DNA of 31,730 bases from Phytophthora quininea (lineage: Eukaryota > Oomycota > Peronosporomycetes > Peronosporales > Peronosporaceae): assembly GCA_011947345.1 (NCBI GenBank), contig JAAVTG010000508.1, positions 1 to 31,730 on the forward strand. Direction: 5' to 3'. Shown in pieces: positions 11,286 to 20,045 of this stretch. Positions within the stretch are counted from its first letter, which is position 1. Each line of letters opens with the position of its first letter. The notes beneath the pieces are model-generated. The model was not told the origin of the DNA. It made no database searches and worked only from the letters and a program-made list of their open reading frames with translations. The position numbers were made by a program, and so were the translations under genes.

Positions 11286-11955
11286 ATGGAAGCGGCTGCC
11301 GAGATGGTGCGTCTCTGTGGTGTCTCCTGTGGACACTCCGCCTCTAACGACTGCTGCAACTGCTTCTCTATGTCCACGACAGAGTCCGATCCTACTGAAG
11401 AAGCTCAACGACGTGCTGAGCAGGTGGGAGACCATAACAACCATCTAATGCAGCCCCCAAACCAGTACTAACTTCTTCTACTGCAGATACGACGCGTTGG
11501 AGGCCATTTTGGTGTGCACATCGGAGGGTGTACCGCTCCTAAAAGGTCAGTGTCTTTAAGCGGCCACTGTTGACAGTGTTTGTAGTCTAATTCTACTCGG
11601 TACAGTGTCTGCGGAGGAGAAGTCGGAGCTGTCGTACGAGTACACGGAGACGGTGCTGCCCACAGTCTTTGCTGGAGCTGCGGAGCAGGTAAAAATTGGT
11701 CTAAGATGAAGGACGTTACGTCCAGTATAGTGACGAAACTTGCTGTAGGTTGGCAAGCTCAAATTCGGCGCCGTGCAGAGTGTGACTGCGTTCTTCGACG
11801 ACATTGTGCTGATCCACATCAACCACGCGCCGCTCGTGATCACACTCGTGGCTCCCAACTCGCCGCACATTGGTGCACTGCACGCTCTTGCCAGTGAGTT
11901 GCGTCCGGCGCTCACTCCCCTCAAGAAATGCGTGGAAAGCGCCGACGTGCATTAG
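11286..11955 (+). CDS. LAMTOR3/MP1-like Ragulator subunit (roadblock fold), five exons
   Basis: Probable subunit of the late-endosomal/vacuolar Ragulator scaffold, which in other eukaryotes anchors Rag GTPases and TORC1. Splicing gives exons 11286-11306, 11383-11423, 11487-11545, 11606-11688 and 11749-11955. Together they form 411 nt (136 residues) with no frame break. Introns are 76, 63, 60 and 60 nt, all GT...AG, the first two with CTAAC branch sites. The protein starts MEAAAEM/SPILLKKLNDVLS, then DALEAILVCTSEGVPLLKV (the roadblock strand 'GxxxxDxxGxPL'), YEYTETVLPTVFAGAAEQ, VGKLKFGAVQSV and VLIHINHAPLVITLVA. It ends in an amphipathic helix ALASELRPALTPLKKCVES. Length (124 in the human protein) and domain order match LAMTOR3. 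The first exon of only 21 nt would be missed by most gene finders. Confidence 0.83.
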
Positions 11956-12027
11956 TTGGGAAGTGAGCACTCCAGCTGGGGGATACAAAGCGAGCATCTA
12001 TTTCAATGTTATTGCCGAGCTTGAATT

Positions 12028-13632
12028 CTACACTTCATCGGGATCTTCGTGAACAGCGACTTCGGGAATGTTTTTATTCGGACTGGACTCCCGACTCGAC
12101 CGCCGTTGCGTCGAAGCCCTCTGTGGTTTGCCTGGATAGCTGGCAATCGCGATGGTAGGCACACCCATTGCATCATGTTGTGCCTCCTTCTTTCGATGTT
12201 AGACACCAGGTCGTCATCTGCCATGGCACCGTTTCTCATCGCTTGTAGTAGTAATTCGCTGCCGTTAGATTCACGAGATGGACTCTGACTGAAAGTACTG
12301 CTCGTTTCGGTACCGCTGCTAGCTGCAGAGAACGAGTTTGGCCGGCTCATGGTCCGCAACCTCGTCTTAGTGTCCGAAACAGAATCTTCCTCTGCATCAT
12401 TCATAAGTGGCATTTTTCGATGACTTCTTCGAGCTCCAAGCTGTCCGCCGAGAGCTTTTTAGTGCCCAGAATGTCCAGCTTAATGCACTGCCACTCTACA
12501 CGCACAAAGTTCCAGATGACTCGACGAGCAACTTCAGCCACTTGCGACACCAGTTTAAAGTGCACGCCTTGGTGCATCCAGTCCCACCACTTGGTCACCC
12601 ACATAATTCGCAGCACGAAGTCTACCGCGATAACAACGTAGTAAATCTTCCGCGGTCGGTAGGTCAGATGGTGACGCAAGAAGGCAACTCGTCGAGGTAA
12701 TTTGGGCTGGCCGAGACCCCAGTCCATAATCACATCCCATAGGAACGAGTACATGGAGTTGAAGACTGCACACAACAAGAAGAAACTGCTCTGCTCAGGA
12801 CGCGCGAGTCCCATCAGCATCGGATAAGCTCCCACAGAAATGACCAACAGACTAGAGCAGTACTTCATCGTGTTCAGCAGATGAAGAAAGCGATCGTTCA
12901 CGCTCGTCGTCCGTTGAAACGAAATCAAACATTGCGTCGCTCGAATACTATAACAACAGCAAAATCTCTTAAGAAATCAAAGATTAATGCTCCAATAGCA
13001 ACGTCACTTACATGTACGGCGTGCTTGCTGCAAAGTAGGGCAGAGGAGACTCCTTCAGTTTGGAAATATACGCCTGTCGAAGGTCTTCCGGTTCGTGTAC
13101 GAAGCACATAATCAGCAGTAGCAGCGCAATACTCAAGTCCTGGATGAACTTGGACAGCGACGTCAGTCCGTCGGCGATGAACACTTCGATGAATGGCGTA
13201 GCATGTGCCGGCAGTTGGAGCGAGAAGTACTGGAACGGCCACAGACAGCGCGCCAGTTTCCTCAGCAGGAACATGCGAAACTTGTAGTGCAGTACGTCCA
13301 GCGGACACAGCAGCATGGCGGCCGCCACCAGCACGTAGCCGAGCAGCAGCAGCTCCATGTGCGTCTCGTCCACACCGAAGACCTCGCCACGTCTCGATGC
13401 CTCCCCATTGAAGATCAGGAACTGCACCAGACACAGGAACAGCCCCGTTTTGAAGACGCCGCCGGCCGTGGGATTTCGTCCGCCCGCATGTCCATGACCC
13501 GGTCGAACTGCAGGCCATGGCGCTTGAAGACGAGCAGGTTGGCGGATAGACCCAACAGGAACGTGTTGACCGCCAGCGGCCGCACACGAAGAACCACGTG
13601 TTGACACGGTACGGCGCCGGGAGCTGCTCCAT
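12028..13632 (-). CDS. EXS-domain membrane protein (XPR1/SYG1/ERD1 family)
   Basis: Polytopic membrane protein of the EXS family, whose members export phosphate (XPR1) or act in Golgi retention (ERD1). It starts at 13632 (MEQLPAPYRVNTWFF) and has no N-terminal SPX domain, so it resembles the ERD1-like type. Exon 1 is 13012-13632 and exon 2 is 12028-12947. The intron at 12948-13011 (64 nt, GTAAGT...TAG) joins SPLPYFAASTPY to IIRATQCLISFQR, restoring the EXS core (Arg-Gln-Cys-Leu and the later HLLNTMKY). Other family features are SSFFLLCAVFNSMYSFLWDVIMDWGL and RKIYYVVIAVDFVLRIMW. The hydrophilic Ser-rich tail ends PEVAVHEDPDEV. One-base breaks lie at about 13580, 13480, 12410 (AAAAA) and 12165. 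It is convergent with the LAMTOR3-like gene, 72 bp apart. Confidence 0.8.
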
Positions 13633-13894
13633 CGCGAGCGAGAGACCCTACTGACGTGGTAGCGACCGCTAGGGTTCCGAAACGGACAAAACAAGATGGC
13701 TACAGATAAGAGGATGGCTACACGTGCGTGGCCTGCGACGTGTGGCAAACTGGCTTAGCATTCAGGAATCGACCCGTTCAAAGGTAAGAGTTGTAAGCCA
13801 ATTCTTTATATTTCGGCGAATGGCTCTCACTCGCGCACAGATCTCAGCGCACGGGTCAGCTTTGTAGACAGCATTGCCACGGGAACTACACCAA

Positions 13895-14709
13895 CTACGC
13901 CAAAATCCAGACCAACAAGCAAACGCCAACACCATCGCCTTCAACCCCAATCCATCTCGATATGAACAAGTCTTCGCCACTGAATATCGCGATCGCTGGT
14001 GCCGCGACTGCTAGCAGCGTCATCAAACTCAGCACCCCGTAATTGCTTTCACGACGCCGAATTGCACAACCTTTTCCAAATCAACGAAGACTTTGCGAGG
14101 ATTTCCCTTCAAACTTAAAAAGGATCTGGCCATGCAATCATCGCAGCAGCACCATCGTCGGCCATGAAAACTCCACGATGCCATAGCTTGTAGCTCCTGC
14201 TTCTTGATCTTGATCCCTGTGACTCGACTTCGAACCAACGTGGCAAGGCGGACATCGCCTTGGATCAACGCCACCGTCAACTGCAAACATCCCAACAACG
14301 GAACGATTGCGGCCAATGTAACAAGAGCACCGACGATAATAACCTTATCGGTCCTCTCAGATACCAGAACTGCAGCGATGGCTAAAGGAGTGTACAAGCC
14401 AATCCGAAGGGCGATCACGTCTTGCAATTGCAGCAGAGACAGCGGTGGCTCCACCACGAGAACAGCCAAGCCAACTGGCACGAGATACACAAACAGCGCG
14501 GTTGAGCTGGCTAGCACTACCGCGGTCGTGAGGACTCCGCAAAGCGACATCAAAATCGTCAAGACGTGATACACAAGAGCAACACCCCACGATGTTGCCA
14601 GGGTGTTGAGGTATTTTGTGCCATTGTCGATCTTTTCACTTGGAATGAAGGTGAACTTGGAAGAATTAGCATCTGTGTGAGGCTTCTGACTGGGACTGCT
14701 CGACATCAT
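13895..14709 (-). CDS. Multi-pass membrane protein of unknown function
   Basis: The protein starts MMSSSPSQKPHTD at 14709; the open frame upstream has no ATG. After a polar N-terminus of about 45 residues come at least four hydrophobic spans: WGVALVYHVLTILMSLCGVL, SSTALFVYLVPVGLAVLVVE, LRIGLYTPLAIAAVLV and VIIVGALVTLAAIVPLLGCL. A basic/amphipathic loop and, after a one-base break near 14040, a last span GVLSLMTLLAVAAPAIAIFS follow; the stop is at 13895. There are no motifs for a known transporter family. It shares its first two spans with the 10518 gene, and a remnant of its last span may lie at 14968-15066. The region near 14165 may hold another frame break. The function cannot be inferred. 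Confidence 0.6.
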
Positions 14710-14967
14710 CGCTGCTTGACTGCTACGACAGGAAAACTCCAATGAAATGAATTCTCAAATTCTCAATAGTTCATCCTTGGGAAGCGACAAGTGTCATCAA
14801 TCATTCGGAATTCTTGACTACCGGTCTCGTCGGCTTTCTCCCGGACAAAACACCATGCCAATTGACCAAGCTAATTAACGCGCAAATATCGACGAGATAA
14901 ACTTTGCCGTGCAGCACGAAATCGCGCTGAAGCTGTTGAGGACGATACCTGGCACGCCTGCCGTGTT

Positions 14968-15066
14968 TCAGCGTGCTGTCGAGAGAGTTGGGTCGCATCC
15001 ACACGCATCTGCTAGTGCCAGAACAAGAGCAATGACCAAACTCAGCGCTCCAATAATTTCTTGCGA
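14968..15066 (-). pseudogene. Remnant of a membrane-protein gene of the 13.9 kb family
   Basis: A stretch of about 33 codons encodes EIIGALSLVIALVLALADA followed by CGCDP and a stop. It resembles the final span of the neighbouring gene (GVLSLMTLLAVAAPAIAIF). Two in-frame stops lie just upstream (about 15085-15095) and there is no start. It could be the last exon of a gene I cannot resolve. The surrounding 14710-15220 holds nothing else I recognise. Confidence 0.3.
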
Positions 15067-15221
15067 TAGAGGACTTAGATACTACTAGTAATACATTAGC
15101 TTTCAATGCTACTCCCCGAGTTAGACACTTTAATGTTTAAATAAACGAGCGAACCCAAGCGAAACCAAAACAATGTTCGTACTATCATGGTCACATGGTT
15201 TATGAGTCTCTACATGGTCAG

Positions 15222-15808
15222 TTAGCCCACTCTGGCGCCTGGGATGTGTGAACCGGAGTAAAATCCTTCAAGCCGAATTTCGAAATTGCGCGATGGGTCT
15301 TCTCGCCGATTTTGAAGTCGTTTAACTTTCTTGTCGTGAACTACACCGTCGTGTCGATCTCCACAAAGTCGACCGTGAGTTCCATATCCGATGCCGTTGC
15401 TTCGATGTCCGTATCGCCCGCATCTCTCGCAATCGCCCACTTCATCGCCAAAGTCATCCGCACCAACAAGATCACCACTGCTTGCAGCCCAAGTACTCCG
15501 CAAATCCACATAAGCACCAGAACACCGTTGTATTTGTTGACACTGTCGTGGACAAAAGTCGAGTGGATGTCACCTCCAATGAGGACCACAACAAACACGA
15601 TCGGCACGATTATCGATAGAAAGACTATGACGGCGCTCAACAAACCAGCAACAACCTTTAAGCCAGCGCAGGCAAATAGTTTCCTCCATAGTCGCCATGA
15701 AATTCCGAGCACCGGCGCCATACTGAATAAATCCCAATTGTCCTCCAGTGGTCTTTCGACGTCAACGTTGAGCTGGTTGACCGTACTTCTGGGAAGGGCG
15801 CGTTTCAC
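15222..15808 (-). CDS. Two-span membrane protein, function unknown
   Basis: The open frame from 15808 down to 15341 encodes a polar N-terminus (STVNQLNVDVERPLEDNWDLF) and a long hydrophobic hairpin (AGLLSAVIVFLSIIVPIVFVVVLIGG, about 15570-15650). A short loop and a second span, GVLVLMWICGVLGLQAVVILLV, follow. A TAG at 15341 ends this frame, but the next frame continues with charged sequence (VHDKKVKRLQNRREDPS) to a stop at 15222, so the true end may be there. A GTAAGC donor (15842) and CAG acceptor (15789) suggest an intron of 54 nt, and the first exon may start near 15930; no ATG is clear there. There is no family match. Confidence 0.45.
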
Positions 15809-15842
15809 AAAGTTGACAAGAATTGCTAATGGTGACGCTTAC

Positions 15843-16169
15843 CCGGTAGATGATGAACAGGGGCGGAGTAGCCTTTTCAACCCCGCAGAAACGGCAAACG
15901 AAAATGTGTATGTTCTAACTGCATACTATCCAGAACGCTCCTCATATCTGCAATTCCATTGATCTATGCATACATGCTTTGAACTTTGCGAATCGGTTCC
16001 TCGTACTGAAAGTCCATTCCCAGTCCTCCTTTTATTCGTACCGGCGAATTTATCTTTTGAAGGCGACTAAACTCCGACGTCAATGGTGCATTGAATTTAG
16101 ATGTTTACGAGCTGAATCGATCTAGTGTACTCACCATTTTCACAACAAAGTCTTGTGCTACTGCTTTAG
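15843..16169. other. Intergenic region, no gene recognised
   Basis: Apart from a possible short first exon of the preceding minus-strand membrane gene (about 15843-15930), I see no coding signal, RNA gene or repeat. Confidence 0.35.
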
Positions 16170-17246
16170 TCGTTGGAATAGTGCTCCACCAGCCGAAAAT
16201 GTTATCCCAGGGCCAGTCACTAGAGCCAGTCGAAAGCTTTCACATGACCACGGCAAACTGCGTTATTCAAGAGCTGCTCGGTGCCGCCTTCTGACCGGTT
16301 TGCATGCAGCCATTTGACAATTTCAAGGTGCCCGTATTTTGCTGCTTCGTCTAAACCTTCAAATCGGTTTGCGTGCAACCACTTGACGACTTCGAGATTC
16401 CCATTCGATTATGCTTCATCCATGGGCTTGGTCGTGCATCCCTCAGTCCTGTTCGAGTGCAGCCACTGCACCATTTCCAAGTAACCTTTGCTGCAGTTTG
16501 GCTGTGTTGCAACCCTCCGTTTGGTTCTCTTGAAGCCACTGCACGACGTCCAAGTGATTCTTCGCAACAGCGCGATCCATTGCCTGCGTTGTGCTGTTCA
16601 TTGTTCGTTTTTGTCTCTTCTGGTTTGGTTCTTTGGTGCTCTCCTGACTTTCCTCCATCTCTAGGTGTGGAGGTATTTCACAGTCTCCAAAGATCCACTT
16701 TCAGCGGCGTTGGCAACGAGATGCGAGTTTCCCCAGCTGGACACGAGATCAAATTCTGAGTCGTATGTTTTAATCAGCCATTTCACCGAGTCACCTCCAA
16801 CCCTTTGAGTTTCACTGCTTCGATCGTTGCCAAACGGAATTGGTACCGATTGTAGTGTGAATCCGTGCGGAGATACTTCCGCCTCTCTACCATCGTCCTC
16901 CATTGCCAGGACCAGCATCAGCAGGTGACGGCTCGCTCTCAGGAGTGCAGTTGTTCCATATGCGATCTAGTAGAGCCACCAAGTCGAGTTTGCAGGCGTC
17001 ACAGAGCGCCATCTCGAGGGTCGCGTCCAGGAAGGCGGTGACATTGTTAAGGACGAATACATCAAAGATCTTCCTGGACTGAAACACGAGCGCCACTGCC
17101 AGCAGTGGAGATGGAGATGGTAACAGAGGTGCCTTCATCTCGGTGATGGGGGTCTTGACTTGAGCTTGACGAAGCTTGTTGCGAAGTGACTTAATTTCCG
17201 GGCTGCAACGTTTTAGCGCCTGTATGCATGAACAATCTGGGGTCAT
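16170..17246 (-). pseudogene. Internally deleted ankyrin-repeat pseudogene (paralogue of 7819-10250)
   Basis: Its N-terminal region matches the larger ankyrin gene closely (SLRNKLR, SRKIFD, LEMALCDACK, LLDRIWN, the identical SEPSPADAGPGNGG). At about 16890 a two-base insertion creates TGG TAG, where the intact copy reads TGG TCG. Next, KLKGLEVT runs straight into SVKWLIKTYDSEFD. In the intact copy these blocks are about 990 bp apart (about 9758 and 8770), so the segment between them is missing here. Ankyrin repeats then continue with more frame breaks (NHLDVVQWLQEN, EGCN) to about 16290, and the last homologous bit is at about 16170-16200. Homology to the intact copy starts at the ATG ACC CCA codons (17246); nothing upstream is shared. 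The stop of the M96-like gene is only 25 bp upstream, leaving little room for a promoter. Confidence 0.75.
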
Positions 17247-17271
17247 CCATTGATGATTTTTTTACTATCTC

Positions 17272-18565
17272 TTAACGTGGAAGCATGCTTGTCTTGAGGA
17301 GTAGAATGTCCTCCACCTTGTTGTTAAAAGACGTAATTGAGTTGGCCCAGATCTCACTGCCTTCGTAGTAATGAGGAGTGGCCCTCCAGCTTGTCGATGA
17401 CGAGTCTTCATGGTCTGTCACTTGACAATGCGTTTGCAGCACAGTCGTCGGACCGGTCTCGGTTGACTCCCACGGGTTAGCACCAAGCGCGCTGTTGAAC
17501 GAAAGGTAAGCGAGAAAAACTCCTGGATCGGCTCGACGTGCATTCGGGCGATGTAAACCGTCCGGTTCTGCTCGATAAACTTCCGCACCACCACACGAAC
17601 TCCAACATGTAGTTCGATGCCGTCCGTCATAGATCGAACAGTTAAAACTTTCAGCTTTGTATTGTTGTCTGCGTCAAAATACTGCACAATTATACTTGTG
17701 GTTAGTCGTTAAGAGTAGGACATTTTGATCAATAACATACCTGTGCGCAAATGATATTGGTGTCCCCCTCATGCGAAGTTTGAAGTGTCCAGATCGCCTG
17801 CTCGACCTCGCACAAATTGAACGGCAGTGCATAGCAGTCGCGAAGCTCCACGTAAATGCCGTTGGCTCGATTTCTCAGTGAGTCATTTCTCCTACCGGGA
17901 CAAGGAACTTCGTTCATCTTGACTCGTTCGAAACAACCATCGAGATCAGCGTAAAGCTCGTCAATTCCCGAAAGTAAATCTTGAAATCCCAGTTGGGTTT
18001 TCAAGAGAGGTCTCGGAGCAGGTCGGCTCTGCTTGATGAGAGCCATTACTTTGTTTCTTTTATCAACACCTTCACGGATCTTCCGCAAGAAAGCACGACG
18101 CTCCGCCTTTGTCTGTAGCAGTTCATTCGTCAACATTTTGCGTAGCTTGATATTTTCCGCCTCACTGTTTTGACGTAAGAGGCGCTGCTTGTGAGCAATC
18201 GTCTCCCACTTGAGCATTCTCTCGGTGCTTGCCTTCGGGGTCGTAAACTGCACACCAGCAGCTATCTTGAGTGTCTTCAATTCACCTTCGAGCTGCTTCA
18301 CCAATTCTCGTAGAGATAGTATCTCCTCCCTCTGGCGTCGGAGCCAGGGCTTCTTCTTGCTTTTTAGTGGCTCTTGACGTGTAGCAGTTTGCATTTTCTC
18401 TGGCTGGGGCTCCACAACGTTAACCTCGTCCAATACCGGCAGGTTGACCCAGCCGTCGAGGAACGCCAGTACCGACGCCTCGTCCAGCAAGAAGTCGTCG
18501 TTCATCTCCACCAGCGATGATGAGAAATGCATCACTGGCGAATGCGTCACTGGCGTAATGATCAT
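17272..18565 (-). CDS. bZIP-like coiled-coil/START-like protein, 'M96 mating-specific' type, copy 1
   Basis: Exon 1 is 17741-18565, the intron is 17682-17740 (59 nt), and exon 2 is 17272-17681. The start may be 18565 or the in-frame ATG at 18505 (MNDDF), which fits the paralogues better. Domains: an acidic-hydrophobic motif LLDEASVLAFLDGW; a basic stretch plus leucine heptads (KKPWLRRQREEILSLRELV, then KQLEGELKTLK); an Arg/Lys-rich helical region; and GIDELYADLDGCFERVKMNE with VPCPGRR. The C-terminal beta-rich half (VRVVVRKFIEQNRTVYIAR, then GPTTVLQTH) looks START-like. It ends KTSMLPR. One base is missing in a GGG run near 17460, and exon 2 is one short of a multiple of three. Databases label such oomycete proteins 'M96 mating-specific'; I infer no function from that. 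The basic region lacks the canonical bZIP N-x7-R, so DNA binding is uncertain. Confidence 0.8.
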
Positions 18566-18656
18566 CTGGTCGGACTATTCTGTGCCTCCACATGGATAAA
18601 CATCGTGCACGAACTCGAGTATAATCACTAAAAATCCAGTCGTGCGCTTTGCAACT

Positions 18657-19875
18657 CTATTCAAAACTTGGCAGCAACCTCGACTGCCCAAGCAAAGTGT
18701 CCTCTACGTGATGGTAGAAGTCGCTGATCGCATTCTCCCAGAGTTGAGCCCCGTCAAAGTAAAAGGTGTAGTCTTCCATCTCGAACGTGTGAACGAATTG
18801 TTTTCGCGGTCGATCACTTGACTGTGGGTTTGCATCACCGTTGTTGGACCGATAGTGGAGTCCATGCCTCGCTTCAGCAATAGGCAGGTTGTCTCTAGGA
18901 ACGACACTGAGAAAATACCCTCCGCCGGTTCCAGCAGCATGCGGGTGACGAATACAGTCCGATCGTGCTCGACGTATTTCCGCACTGCATTGCGAACAGT
19001 AATGCGCATTTGAACGTCGCCTTTTACGACGCAGGCACACACGGTTTTCAGCCGAGTGCTGCAGTCAACATCAAAATACTGCACAACAAAATGGATGAGC
19101 TGGCGCCCAAATCAAATAACTTTGTGTGACGTCAGCTTACCTTGGCAAATGTCGCTCCAGCATCTCCAGCGGCCGTCGTTTTCACCTTCCAGACAGCTTT
19201 CTCTACTTGTTGAAGATCAAATGGCACAGCATAGCAATCGACGAACTCCAAAAACATCCCTTTCTTTCGACTGCTTGCAGTGTTGCTTCTGTGGCCAGGG
19301 CAAGGGATTTCATGCAGCTTGTTCCGCTCGAAAAGGTTGTCCAAGTCCGCGTAAATCTCATCGATTCCAATGAGTAGATCACGAAAAACTACTTCGTCAT
19401 CCATGGGCGGGATCAAACCTTCATCATCAAGTTGATATCGTTCAACGAACGCCATCGATGCCGCTACGGACGGCATCTTCGCTCGAAGTATCTTCTTGAA
19501 TGCCCGGTGAAAAGCCTTAGCTTGTTGCACTTCTCGTGTCAGGGATGCCCGCAAAACCGCGTTCTTCTTCTTGCTGCTCATTCGAGCGAGGACCTGACGC
19601 TCCGCTAGTCGTGCCCACACCAAGGTCTGGGGTTTCTCCTTATCATCCCCCGACCACACCCCCGCATTCCTCCTAGTTCGCTTCAGTTCACCTTCCAACT
19701 GCTCCACCAATTCTCGGAGCGATAGAAGCTCCTCCTTGCGACGCTGGCGCCACGACTTCTTCGCCAGGTCAGCACACTGCGAGTCGATTGCACTCGCTTC
19801 GTCGCACTCGGCGATGAACGCCAGTAACGACGACTTGTCCAGCAATTCATCTTCACGGTCGAGCGGTGCAGACAT
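18657..19875 (-). CDS. bZIP-like coiled-coil/START-like protein, 'M96' type, copy 2
   Basis: Exon 1 is 19141-19875 (735 nt, unbroken), the intron is 19079-19140 (62 nt, GTAAGC...CAG), and exon 2 is 18657-19078. The start MSAPLDREDELLDKSSLLAF matches the N-terminal motif of the other copies. It is followed by KKSWRQRRKEELLSLRELV (basic region plus leucine heptads), GIDEIYADLDNLFERNK, HEIPCPGHR and the exon-1 end VWKVKT...ATFAK. Exon 2 opens YFDVDCSTRLK, as does copy 1 (YFDADNNTKLK), then VRNAVRKYVEHDRTVFVTR and GPTTVMQTH. One base is missing near 18795; the tail then resumes as EDYTFYFDGAQLWENAISDF and ends LLGQSRLLPSFE. It lies 91 bp upstream of copy 1 on the same strand; shared exon-2 features make these two the closest pair, so a tandem duplication. 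Confidence 0.82.
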
Positions 19876-20045
19876 CGCGCTTGTTCAATGGAAACAACTA
19901 CAAAAAGTGGGCAATGGACAAAGATGAGAATTCGCACAGCAGGTTCAACCACGAGTCAACGACAAAACCGCTTCAACCAAATACTGGTATGTATACACCG
20001 ACGTTACTCAACAACCACTTTACAGTCCAGAGTTCCCTTCCGTCT

